Below, piece by piece: positions 1 through 7,079 of a stretch of 64,000 bases of DNA (the stretch's first letter is position 1; each line of letters begins with the position of its first letter). The notes beneath the pieces were generated by a model, which was given only the letters and a program-made list of their open reading frames with translations, ran no database searches and was not told the origin of the DNA. This DNA is from Cupriavidus sp. U2 (GTDB lineage Bacteria; Pseudomonadota; Gammaproteobacteria; Burkholderiales; Burkholderiaceae), in contig NZ_RCOG02000012.1 in assembly GCF_009663685.2 (NCBI RefSeq), forward strand, positions 546,056-610,055. Reading direction: 5' to 3'. The translations under genes were made by a program, and so were the position numbers.

Positions 1-380
1 GCAATCAGTATGCCGAACACCCCGGAAGCGATCACCGCGCCGTAGATGCCCAGCAGGCCGACGTTGGGATCGTTGCCGATGGCGATCATCGGCGCCACCG
101 ACGCAAACGTGACGCCCATCATCACCGGCATGCGGATACCGAATTTCCAGAAGCCGATGGCCTGGATCAGCGTGGCCAGGCCGGCCGCGAAGAGATCGGC
201 ATTGATCAGGAAGGCCAGCTGGTCCTTCGGGAGCTTGAGCGCACCGCCGACGATGAGGGGAACGGCAACCGTGCCGGCATACATCACCAGCACGTGCTGC
301 AGGCCCAGCGCCAGCAACCGCCCGGAGGGCAGCCGCTCGTTTGTCAGATCCGTGGGGACCGTGGTGCTTGCGGAATTCAT
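1..380 (-). CDS. NCS2 family nucleobase (xanthine/uracil-type) permease, N-terminal part
   Basis: Only the first ~126 codons lie in the window; the rest continues past base 1. The protein opens MNSASTTVPTDL and runs into GLQHVLVMYAGTVAVPLIVG, the first membrane segment of the NCS2 (UraA/XanQ/UapA) nucleobase:cation symporters, followed by MPVMMGVTFASVAPMIAIG, the region with the conserved re-entrant segment. NCS2 proteins import xanthine, urate or uracil across the inner membrane with protons. The next genes upstream handle urate and xanthine, so a purine substrate is the likely one; this is inference. The ATG is at 380-378. It lies on the same strand as the GntR gene upstream, 210 bp away, and may share its regulation. 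Confidence 0.85.
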   Translation of the reverse strand, partial: MNSASTTVPTDLTNERLPSGRLLALGLQHVLVMYAGTVAVPLIVGGALKLPKDQLAFLINADLFAAGLATLIQAIGFWKFGIRMPVMMGVTFASVAPMIAIGNDPNVGLLGIYGAVIASGVFGILI

Positions 381-548
381 GGGTGTGTGTCTCCTCTCCT
401 TTGGTTTCGATGGGAACGCACGCCGGGTTCCACCCTTGACCGCCTTGTCGTCGCGTCTTGTCGAGGGCGTTTGTTGGCGGTTCTTGTCCGGTTTCAGTCG
501 CGCCTCTGGCGGGCTTGATCAGCGACGGAAAGCCGGCGGGATGGCATC

Positions 549-571
549 GGCAACAGGGGGTCTCTGTTGCC
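549..571. other. Stem-loop between the GntR and permease genes
   Basis: GGCAACAG and CTGTTGCC form a perfect 8-bp stem around a 7-base loop, 20 bases past the GntR stop on the minus strand. No T-run follows on either strand, so it looks more like an mRNA processing or partial-termination structure than a full intrinsic terminator. Confidence 0.4.
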
Positions 572-590
572 CGGCGGCGGGAACATCGTG

Positions 591-1334
591 CTAGGTGGAG
601 CGGCCCAGCACGGTGCGAAGATCGAAGTTGCCGGGTTCGTCCGGTTGCACGCGGTCGGCGCAGGCGCCAAGGTGGTGCGCCATGCGCGACTGGGCCAGTG
701 CGGCATCGCCCTGTTCCAGTGCGTCGAGAATGTCGTCGTGCTCGTCGAACGAGCAGGCGTTGTGGCCGGGGGCTTCGACGCTGGCAATCATCAGCGTGGT
801 GCGCGACACCAGCCGGCGCATCATCGTCACCAGCAGTTCGTTGCCGGAAAGGTCGGCCAGTGCGGTATGGAATTCGGCGGACAGACGGATCCAGGTGGGA
901 CGCTCGTGGGTCAGGAAGGCCTGGCGTTCGTCGTTGACCATCTTGCGCAGCGGGGCGATCACGGTGCGCACGTTCGGCATGGCGGCCAGCTTTTCCAGCA
1001 CCGCGCGTTCCAGCATCTGGCGCAGTTCGAACATGTCATGGGCCTCGTCGGTGGACGGGCTCGCGATGAACGCGCCGCGATTCGGCTCCAGATCGACCAT
1101 GCCGTCGGCGGCCAGGCGCGACAGCACCTTGCGCACCGTGTGACGTGCGGTGGCATAGATTTCGCAAAGCGAATGCTCGGTCAGCTTCGTCCGGGGCGGC
1201 AGCCGGTGCTCCATGATCGCGTCGTAGATCTCGTGATACATGCGCTCTTCCACCGACCCCTTGCGGGCGGGCTTGTTATCGGTGGACGCGGGCAGGGCGT
1301 CGGCGGCGGCAATCAGCTTGAGATTCTTGGACAT
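591..1334 (-). CDS. GntR family regulator, FadR/FCD subfamily, probably of purine catabolism
   Basis: About 247 aa. Residues ~20-90 form a GntR winged helix (KLTEHSLCEIYATARHTVRK), and the rest is the alpha-helical FCD ligand domain, with RxxLE-type residues (FELRQMLERAVLEKLAA) and spaced histidines (EFHTALADLSGN) typical of metal-binding FCD pockets. I chose the ATG at 1334 (MSKNLKLI); an in-frame TTG at 1364 would add ten residues. It is divergent from the hydroxyisourate hydrolase and urate hydroxylase genes and lies just upstream of a nucleobase permease, so control of urate metabolism is a fair inference. Several TTGTC-GACAA palindromes in the intergenic region are its likely operators, one overlapping its own promoter, which suggests autoregulation. 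Confidence 0.85.
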   Translation of the reverse strand: MSKNLKLIAAADALPASTDNKPARKGSVEERMYHEIYDAIMEHRLPPRTKLTEHSLCEIYATARHTVRKVLSRLAADGMVDLEPNRGAFIASPSTDEAHDMFELRQMLERAVLEKLAAMPNVRTVIAPLRKMVNDERQAFLTHERPTWIRLSAEFHTALADLSGNELLVTMMRRLVSRTTLMIASVEAPGHNACSFDEHDDILDALEQGDAALAQSRMAHHLGACADRVQPDEPGNFDLRTVLGRST

Positions 1335-1443
1335 GCTGGGCACTCGTGGAAGCGGGACAGGCAATGGTCAGCGATCGTAGCGAGCCGTTCACGCATCAAC
1401 ATCAAGGGTCTTGATATCGATCATTTGGCTTCGCCGATCTAAA

Positions 1444-1457
1444 AATTGTTGACAATT
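1444..1457. promoter_or_regulatory. Palindromic operator candidate 1 (GntR box)
   Basis: AATTGT-TG-ACAATT: perfect 6-bp arms around a 2-base centre. It borders the gntR -10 element. The shape fits FCD-type GntR operators, which are short palindromes with GT/AC cores. Confidence 0.6.
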
Positions 1458-1484
1458 ATTTGGATATGCAAGCACCATTGTCAA
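1455..1484 (-). promoter_or_regulatory. Candidate gntR promoter
   Basis: On the minus strand TTGACA (plus 1484-1479) and AATAAT (plus 1460-1455) are separated by 18 bases. The -35 box falls inside palindrome 2 and the -10 box abuts palindrome 1, so a bound dimer would block it. Confidence 0.5.
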
Positions 1485-1487
1485 CAA
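1478..1487. promoter_or_regulatory. Palindromic operator candidate 2 (GntR box)
   Basis: TTGT-CA-ACAA shares the TTGT..ACAA core of palindrome 1, 34 bases away (centre to centre about 32), roughly three helical turns. Confidence 0.6.
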
Positions 1488-1680
1488 AACCGACCAAGGT
1501 TTTCGACAACTACGGGTATTTACCGAGTTGTCATCAGGATAGGGCGGGCGCATTGTCGCCTCGCACCAATCCAGCGCCGGGATGCGTTGAAACACGTACC
1601 GAGCGGGCACCATTTCCCACAAATGGTGCTAGTGAAGGCAGCGGCGCCCCTCACAACCCACACTCCAAAGGAAGAACAGG

Positions 1681-2034
1681 ATGGGACGCTTGACCACTCA
1701 CGTTCTCGACACTGCCGCCGGTACGCCCGGTGCCGGCATGTCGGTTACCCTGCATAAAATTGTCGACAATCGTCGCGAGACCCTGAAGTCGATCCAGACC
1801 AACCACGACGGCCGTGCCGACCAGCCCCTGCTGGAAGGCGCCGACCTGCAGCCCGGGGTCTACGAACTCGATTTTGGCGCTGGCGCCTACTTCCGTGCCC
1901 AGGGCGTGAAGCTGCCCGAGCCGGCATTCCTTGATGTGGTGACGCTGCGTTTCGGCATTGCCGACACGAACGCGCACTACCACGTGCCCCTGCTGGTGTC
2001 GCCGTGGTCGTATTCGACCTACCGCGGCAGCTGA
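1681..2034 (+). CDS. uraH: 5-Hydroxyisourate hydrolase (transthyretin-like)
   Basis: 117 aa, the normal length of the family. It hydrolyses 5-hydroxyisourate to OHCU, the step after urate oxidation. The N-terminal signature THVLDTAAGTPGAGM and the C-terminal YRGS tetrapeptide, both hallmarks of HIU hydrolases as opposed to true transthyretins, are intact. It sits 31 bp upstream of the urate hydroxylase gene and is surely cotranscribed with it. A perfect 12-bp palindrome like those in the control region lies inside the gene near codon 27. OHCU decarboxylase and allantoinase are not in the window. Confidence 0.95.
   Translation: MGRLTTHVLDTAAGTPGAGMSVTLHKIVDNRRETLKSIQTNHDGRADQPLLEGADLQPGVYELDFGAGAYFRAQGVKLPEPAFLDVVTLRFGIADTNAHYHVPLLVSPWSYSTYRGS
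1759..1770. promoter_or_regulatory. Intragenic palindrome resembling the GntR boxes
   Basis: ATTGTC-GACAAT is a perfect 12-bp palindrome inside uraH, 79 bp after its start, and carries the same TTGT..ACAA core as the two upstream sites. Codon constraints do not require it. Confidence 0.5.
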
Positions 2035-2065
2035 GTCAAGGCGGACGGGAACAAGGAGACAAGTC

Positions 2066-3277
2066 ATGGAAGGCTACATTCTCGACTGGGCCAATCTGCT
2101 GTTGCGCTGGCTGCACGTCATCACGGCAATCGCCTGGATCGGTTCGTCGTTCTACTTCGTCTGGCTCGACAACAGCCTGACGCGCCCCACCGATGCGGGC
2201 CTGAAGGACAAGGGCGTGGACGGCGAGTTGTGGGCCGTGCACGGTGGCGGCTTCTACAATCCGCAGAAGTACCTGACCGCGCCCAAGTCGCTGCCCGAGA
2301 ACCTGCACTGGTTCTACTGGGAGTCGTATTCCACGTGGATGAGCGGCTTTGCGCTGCTGGTGGTACTGTACCTGTTCAACGCCAGCACGTTCCTGATCGA
2401 CAAGAACGTCTACGACATGTCGCCCGGCGCAGCCGTCGGCTTTGCCGTGACGTACCTGATCGTCGGCTGGGTGGTCTATGACGCGATCTGCCGCATCTTC
2501 GGCAAGAGCGACCGGACCGTGGGCATTCTGGTGGCGGTGTACGTGGCCGTGGCAGCCTTCGCGGCGTGCCATATCTTCTCGGGCCGCGCGGCATTCCTGC
2601 TGACCGGCGCGATGATCGCCACGATCATGAGCGCGAACGTGCTGTTCTGGATCATCCCGGGCCAGCGCAAGGTGGTGGCGGCCCTGAAGGCCGGCCAGCC
2701 GGTGGACCCGATCCACGGCAAGCGCGGCAAGCAGCGCAGCGTGCACAACACCTACTTCACGCTGCCGGTTCTGTTCGCGATGTTGTCGAACCACTACAGC
2801 ATGACGTATGCGGCCAAGAACAACTGGCTGGTGCTGATCCTGGTCATGCTGGCCGGTGTGCTGATCCGTCAGTTCTTCATTTTGAAGCACAAGGGCAAGA
2901 TCAACTTCGCGTGGCCGACGGCCGGTGTGGCGTGCCTGGGCCTGGTGGCATTCCTGATCGCTCCGCAGCCGCGCCAGCAAGTGGCCAAAGGCGCCGACGG
3001 CGACGCCGCTGCCACGGCCGTGAGCTTCGTGAAGGTTCAGGAAATCATGAACACGCGCTGCGTGCAGTGCCACGCCGAGCAGCCGAAGATGATGCCGACG
3101 GCCGCCAAGGGTATCAAGCTCGACAGCGTCGACGGTATCAAGTCGCACGCCCAGCTGATCTACCAGCAGGCCGTGCAGCAGAAGGCCATGCCGCTGGGCA
3201 ACGTGACCCAGATTACGGACGACGAACGCGCGCTGCTGGGCCAGTGGTTCGAGGGCGGCGCCAAGACGACCAACTGA
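2066..3277 (+). CDS. puuD: Membrane urate hydroxylase with C-terminal cytochrome c domain (PuuD)
   Basis: 403 aa from the ATG at 2066 (MEGYILDWANLLLRWLHV), preceded by AAGGAGAC. The N-terminal two-thirds contains about eight hydrophobic segments, beginning with LLRWLHVITAIAWIGSSFYF of the PuuD family. The C-terminal domain has a haem c attachment motif CVQCH at about residues 332-336. The family converts urate to 5-hydroxyisourate at the inner membrane and can pass electrons to the respiratory chain, replacing soluble uricase. The preceding gene acts on its product, which fixes the role. Translation reading can be extended upstream in frame through uraH but this has no support. Confidence 0.93.
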   Translation: MEGYILDWANLLLRWLHVITAIAWIGSSFYFVWLDNSLTRPTDAGLKDKGVDGELWAVHGGGFYNPQKYLTAPKSLPENLHWFYWESYSTWMSGFALLVVLYLFNASTFLIDKNVYDMSPGAAVGFAVTYLIVGWVVYDAICRIFGKSDRTVGILVAVYVAVAAFAACHIFSGRAAFLLTGAMIATIMSANVLFWIIPGQRKVVAALKAGQPVDPIHGKRGKQRSVHNTYFTLPVLFAMLSNHYSMTYAAKNNWLVLILVMLAGVLIRQFFILKHKGKINFAWPTAGVACLGLVAFLIAPQPRQQVAKGADGDAAATAVSFVKVQEIMNTRCVQCHAEQPKMMPTAAKGIKLDSVDGIKSHAQLIYQQAVQQKAMPLGNVTQITDDERALLGQWFEGGAKTTN

Positions 3278-3357
3278 TTTTGACCGGGCATCGGTGATCG
3301 ACGGTCCGGAGGCTGCGCAGTCGGCAGCCGGCTGTACCGGACCGGCGAGGGTTTGAG

Positions 3358-3380
3358 CGGGGCTTCGGCCCCGTTTTTTT
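3358..3380 (+). terminator. Intrinsic terminator after puuD
   Basis: CGGGGC-TTCG-GCCCCG stem with a UUCG tetraloop followed by seven T residues. Confidence 0.9.
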
Positions 3381-3400
3381 ATGTCTGCTGCCGATGGGCG

Positions 3401-3976
3401 TCAGCCGCCCACGTTGAACAGCGCCAGCAGGCCGAGCACCAGGAAGATCGCCGCGGCAATCTTGTGCACCAGCGCGATCGGCATCTTGTTGGCGAAGCGG
3501 TCGCCCAGCAGCACGGCCGGCGCGTTGGCCAGCATCATGCCGAACGTCGTGCCAGCCACCACAGCCAGCACTTCACCATGGAAGCGCGCCGCCAGGGCCA
3601 CCGTGGCGATCTGCGTCTTGTCGCCCATCTCGGCGAAGAAGAACGCCACGATCGTCGTGCCCAGGATGCCCAGCGCGCCCTTGACCGGCTTGGCTTCCTC
3701 GGCGTCGTCGAGCTTGTCCGGAATCAGCATCCAGCCTGCCATCGCAATAAAGCCAAGGCCAAGGATCCAGCGCAGCAGGTTGGCGCCCAGCATGCCGGTG
3801 ATCCAGCCGCCCAGCGCGCCGGCAAAGCCGTGGTTGACCAGCGTGGCGATCAGGATGCCGAGAATGATGGGAAGGGGCTTGCGATACCGTGCGGCCAGCA
3901 CGAGCGACAGCAGCTGCGTCTTGTCGCCCATTTCGGCGAGCGCGACGATACCTGTGGAGACGAGGAACGATTCCAT
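3401..3976 (-). CDS. TMEM165/GDT1 family manganese exporter
   Basis: 191 aa from the ATG at 3976 (MESFLVSTGIVALAEMG). The two signature repeats of the UPF0016/GDT1 family, ALAEMGDKTQLL near the N-terminus and FFAEMGDKTQIA near the middle, are both present and build a six-helix antiporter with internal twofold symmetry. Bacterial members (MneA type) export Mn2+. The 5' leader carries a yybP-ykoY riboswitch, a manganese sensor, which independently supports Mn2+ efflux. A longer reading of 210 aa would start inside the leader and lacks the family start. It is convergent with puuD. Confidence 0.9.
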   Translation of the reverse strand: MESFLVSTGIVALAEMGDKTQLLSLVLAARYRKPLPIILGILIATLVNHGFAGALGGWITGMLGANLLRWILGLGFIAMAGWMLIPDKLDDAEEAKPVKGALGILGTTIVAFFFAEMGDKTQIATVALAARFHGEVLAVVAGTTFGMMLANAPAVLLGDRFANKMPIALVHKIAAAIFLVLGLLALFNVGG

Positions 3977-4006
3977 TTTTATTGGTGCATGAACCGGGCC
4001 GCAAAC

Positions 4007-4022
4007 GCATCTCGCGAGATGC
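4007..4022. other. 16-bp perfect palindrome in the riboswitch leader
   Basis: GCATCTCGCGAGATGC lies about 31-46 bases upstream of the exporter start. A second hairpin (ACCTTTC paired with GAAAGGT, about 4034-4058) lies just upstream. They may be parts of the expression platform. Confidence 0.5.
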
Positions 4023-4065
4023 CAATGACACACACCTTTCCCGGCCCGGCCAGAAAGGTATGGTC

Positions 4066-4220
4066 ATCGGTCTCGCCAGGCGTCGGACACAAGGTCCTTG
4101 GCTGCGCACGCCATAACCGCCTGCCATGTCGGCATTTGGTCAAGTCTGTTGACGTACGCCCCTGTCTTCCGGGTGCCGCATTGCGCGGCGCGGTGAGATC
4201 AGGGCGGCTACTCCCCAATG
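4066..4220 (-). ncRNA. yybP-ykoY (Mn2+) riboswitch aptamer
   Basis: Read on the minus strand, the leader contains GGGGAGTAGCC (plus 4216-4206), then CGTCAACAGAC (plus about 4154-4144), and ends with GGCGAGACC (plus 4077-4069). These are the conserved elements of the yybP-ykoY aptamer, including the loop sequences that bind Mn2+. The family turns genes on when Mn2+ is high, usually by freeing the ribosome binding site or preventing termination. The downstream gene encodes a GDT1-type Mn exporter, the standard partner. The borders given are approximate. Confidence 0.88.
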
Positions 4221-4229
4221 GAAGCCCGC

Positions 4230-4258
4230 ATTGTAGCCAGACCGATGGATGATGTCCA
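4230..4258 (-). promoter_or_regulatory. Candidate promoter of the manganese exporter
   Basis: On the minus strand TGGACA (plus 4258-4253) and TACAAT (plus 4235-4230) are 17 bases apart. The predicted start falls just ahead of the riboswitch. Confidence 0.6.
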
Positions 4259-4274
4259 TCAATCTGGCTTTTTT
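4235..4274 (+). terminator. Plus-strand terminator-like hairpin overlapping the exporter promoter
   Basis: AGCCAGA pairs with TCTGGCT, with an inner GATGGA/TCCATC stem, and is followed by six T residues on the plus strand. No plus-strand gene ends here; on the minus strand there is no T-run after it. Confidence 0.5.
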
Positions 4275-4295
4275 ACGATACTTTGCGAATGATTC

Positions 4296-5477
4296 TCAGG
4301 TCGGGACCGGGCTGTTCTCGCTGGTCTGCCGACCGCGGAAATCGGTCCAGCACAGCGCCTTGAAGTCGTAGAGCTTGCAGCGTCGCGCGGTCTGGAAGTA
4401 CCAGCGCCACGAGAAGTTTTCGATGATGATGCGTCCCGGCAGCGCGTGCTCGAGCAGCGCCTGGGCGCGCTTGAGCTGGTACAGCGGCACGCTCATGTCC
4501 ACGTGGTGTGCCGTGTGCTCCATGATGTGATGCAGTGCCGCGCCAATCCCCATGCCGAAGCGCAGATGCACGGTTGTCGACACGAACGGCTGGGCCTTGG
4601 CCCACATCGGCTTGGTGTCGTACCAGGCCACGCTCGTATGCGTGTGGTGCACATAGAGCACGAAGCCGACCGTGGTGTTCCAGACCAGGAAGGGCAGCAC
4701 GAAGCCGGTGCCGATCATCAGCAGCACGGACTGGTCCGTGGCAATGGCCAGCCACGCCAGCGCGCCGATCCACAGCGCGCCGAAGGCCGCGACGAGCGCG
4801 CAGTCCCACATGAAGATCGCGCGGCGCGTGGCCATCTGGCGCTTGCTCGGGAAGAACAGCTTGAACCACCAGATTTCGATCAGGTAGTACAGCCCGGCGC
4901 CGAAGCCGTTGCGGTAGATGCGTTCCATCACGCGGCGACGGCGCGGCAGCGCGCGGAATTCCTCCAGCGAGTAGGGCGCCCAGACGAAGTCGAAGCCCTT
5001 CAGGTTCGTGTAGCCGTGATGCACCACGTTATGGCCCACTTCCCACAGGCTGTATGGCGTCAGCGACGGCAGGAAGGTCAGCCGGCCCAGCCATTTGTTC
5101 AGGCCGCGGTGGTCGGTCAGGCTCTGGTGGCAGGCATCGTGGCCGATGATGAACAGCCGCGCGATGATCAGGCCGGCCAGCACGCCCAGGCCCACCTTGG
5201 CCCACCATGCCGACAGCAGCACCACGCCGGCCAGCACGGCCGCGAACAGCGCGTAGTCGAACGCGAACAGGCACAGCGCGCGCGACGTGCTGCGCCGGCC
5301 CAGCGGGATCAGCCAGCTGCGGATGGTCTTGCGATTGGGAAATGGTGCCTCGAAGGCGATCGGTTCCGGCAGGGGAACGTTGCCGGAAGGGCGGGTCTGT
5401 CGGGAGGGGCCGGGGGCGGCCGCCGTACCGATGTCTTGGGCATCGGCAGGGGAAATCGTGTCGGATCGGGCAGTCAT
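4296..5477 (-). CDS. Membrane fatty acid desaturase
   Basis: 393 aa from the ATG at 5477 (MTARSDTISPAD); a 17-residue extension upstream is possible but lacks support. The three histidine boxes of the membrane di-iron desaturase/hydroxylase superfamily are intact: HDACHQ, HNVVHHG and HTAHH. Two or more pairs of hydrophobic helices lie between them. These enzymes introduce a double bond in acyl chains of membrane lipids using O2 and an electron donor. The first ~70 residues are low-complexity and not conserved. It stands alone between the riboswitch-controlled exporter and guaD; its exact regiospecificity cannot be told from sequence. Confidence 0.85.
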   Translation of the reverse strand: MTARSDTISPADAQDIGTAAAPGPSRQTRPSGNVPLPEPIAFEAPFPNRKTIRSWLIPLGRRSTSRALCLFAFDYALFAAVLAGVVLLSAWWAKVGLGVLAGLIIARLFIIGHDACHQSLTDHRGLNKWLGRLTFLPSLTPYSLWEVGHNVVHHGYTNLKGFDFVWAPYSLEEFRALPRRRRVMERIYRNGFGAGLYYLIEIWWFKLFFPSKRQMATRRAIFMWDCALVAAFGALWIGALAWLAIATDQSVLLMIGTGFVLPFLVWNTTVGFVLYVHHTHTSVAWYDTKPMWAKAQPFVSTTVHLRFGMGIGAALHHIMEHTAHHVDMSVPLYQLKRAQALLEHALPGRIIIENFSWRWYFQTARRCKLYDFKALCWTDFRGRQTSENSPVPT

Positions 5478-5593
5478 CGATGGTCCAGCGAGTCGGAATG
5501 CGGTGGCGCTCAGTCTTCGAGGGCGCACGGATGCGACAGGCTAGAAGGGTTTGATGACGGTTGTGTTGATTCCGGTCAATACAAGACCTTTAA

Positions 5594-5631
5594 AAGGGGC
5601 TTTTCGTTCGCATGCGACCGGAAAGCCCCTT
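5594..5631 (-). terminator. Intrinsic terminator of the purine operon (after guaD)
   Basis: AAGGGGCTTT and AAAGCCCCTT form a 10-bp stem; on the minus strand the stem ends in TTTT. It lies 21 bases past the guaD stop. Confidence 0.8.
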
Positions 5632-5651
5632 GTCGAAGTGGCGAACCGTCG

Positions 5652-6995
5652 TCAGGCTGCCAGCGGCGCATCGGCCGAAGCCTGCTCGCCCATGATGTAG
5701 ACGCTGTCGATCACGCGGTCGTCGCCCAGCATCGCAAACGCGAACAGTTGCTCCTCCAGCGATGCCGAGCGATGGCTGCGGCGCGCGATCAGCGGCGTGG
5801 CCTCGGGGTCCAGCACCACGAAGTCGGCCTCGCAGCCCGGCTCGAAGCTGCCGATACGGTCCTGCCAGCCCAGCGCCTCGGCGGCGGCGCGCGTGGCCAG
5901 GTAGAACATGCGCAGCGCGGTCAGGTGATAGCCGCCCATGCGGGCGACCTTGTGGGCCGCATTCATCGTGCGGAACATCGAGAACGACGTGCCCCCGCCC
6001 ACGTCTGTGGCCAGCGTCACGTTCAGGCGATTGGCGTCGGACTGGTGGAAGTCATAGAACCCGCTGCCCAGGAACAGGTTCGACGTGGGACAGTGCGCCA
6101 CGGCCGCGCCGCTGTCGGCCAGCCGGCGGCGGTCCTCGGGGTCCAGGTAGATCGCGTGGCCGTAGAACGCGCCCGGACGCAGCAGGTTGTAACTGTCGTA
6201 GACGTCCAGGTAGCTGCGCGCGTCGGGAAACAGCTCGCCCACCCATTTCACCTCGTCGCGGTTCTCGGCCACGTGCGTCTGGATAAACACGTCGTGGTGG
6301 GCGCGGGCCAGCTCGCCGCAGGCGGCCAGCTGCGCTTCGGTCGATGTCGGCGCAAAGCGGGGCGTGATGGCGTAGGCCAGGCGGTCCTTGCCGTGCCACT
6401 TCGAGATCAGGTCAGCCGATTCGCGCGCGCCGGACTCGGCGGTGTCGCGCAGGAAGTCGGGGCAGTTGCGATCCATCAGCACCTTGCCCGTGATCATGCG
6501 CATGTTGCGCGCCTGGCTGGCCGCGAACAGGCCGTCGGCCGAGGCGGCGTGCACGGTGCTCCAGACCATGGCCGTGGTGGTGCCGTTGCGCAGTAGTTCG
6601 TCGGTGAAGAAGTCGGCCACGCCGCGCGCATAGGCGGCGTCGCTGAAGCGGCGTTCCTCGGGGAACGTGTAGGTGTCGAGCCAGTGCAGCAGGCCCGGCG
6701 ACGGCGACGCGATGATGTCGGTCTGCGGATAGTGGATGTGCGTGTCGATGAAGCCCGGCACGATCAGCTTGCCGCGATGGTCGATCACCTCGGCACCGGC
6801 AGGCATCTCGCCCGCCAGGCTGTCGTACGATCCGACGGCGGCAACGCGGCCGGCCGTCACGATCAGCAGGCCGTCTTCCCAATACTGATAGGCATCGTCA
6901 TGAAACTGCGGGTCGCGCAGAAAATGAAGGATGCGGCCGCGGATGGCGCGGGTGACGGCACCATGGGTGCCGGAGGCGGGGGAAGTCGTCGTCAT
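5652..6995 (-). CDS. guaD: Guanine deaminase
   Basis: 447 aa, normal length for the amidohydrolase-type guanine deaminases. It converts guanine to xanthine and ammonia, feeding xanthine dehydrogenase. Visible metal-site motifs are PGFIDTHIHYPQTD, HVAEN, HAIYL and the aspartate in ATDVGGG. It is the last gene of the xdhA-xdhB-xdhC-ade-guaD operon and is followed by a strong terminator. ATG at 6995 is the only reasonable start. Confidence 0.95.
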   Translation of the reverse strand: MTTTSPASGTHGAVTRAIRGRILHFLRDPQFHDDAYQYWEDGLLIVTAGRVAAVGSYDSLAGEMPAGAEVIDHRGKLIVPGFIDTHIHYPQTDIIASPSPGLLHWLDTYTFPEERRFSDAAYARGVADFFTDELLRNGTTTAMVWSTVHAASADGLFAASQARNMRMITGKVLMDRNCPDFLRDTAESGARESADLISKWHGKDRLAYAITPRFAPTSTEAQLAACGELARAHHDVFIQTHVAENRDEVKWVGELFPDARSYLDVYDSYNLLRPGAFYGHAIYLDPEDRRRLADSGAAVAHCPTSNLFLGSGFYDFHQSDANRLNVTLATDVGGGTSFSMFRTMNAAHKVARMGGYHLTALRMFYLATRAAAEALGWQDRIGSFEPGCEADFVVLDPEATPLIARRSHRSASLEEQLFAFAMLGDDRVIDSVYIMGEQASADAPLAA

Positions 6996-7040
6996 CGTCT
7001 TGTCTCGGGGCGGCCGGCGCCCCGCCCGTGCCTGTCTGGC

Positions 7041-7079
7041 AGCGGGCGCGGCATCCGGCGTTCTGGGTATGCGCCCGCT
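7041..7079. other. Stem-loop between adenine deaminase and guaD
   Basis: AGCGGGCGC and GCGCCCGCT pair over 9 bp around a 21-base loop, touching the stop codon of the upstream gene. No T-run; it may protect the upstream mRNA from 3' decay or lower guaD read-through. Confidence 0.45.

Larger units (their letters stand above)
1335..1680. promoter_or_regulatory. Divergent control region gntR / hiuH with several palindromes
   Basis: This 346-bp gap is AT-richer than its surroundings in the part 1425-1540. It holds two clear inverted repeats (listed separately) and half-sites of the same type: GTTGTCG on the minus strand at about 1504-1510 and TTGTCA at 1529-1534. The hiuH ribosome binding site is the AGGAAGAACAGG stretch just before 1681. 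I could not fix a convincing plus-strand promoter for hiuH. Confidence 0.6.

Noticed and set aside
3954..4252. Plus-strand open frames across the riboswitch leader
   Set aside because: They overlap the conserved aptamer and the exporter start, and have no coding features.
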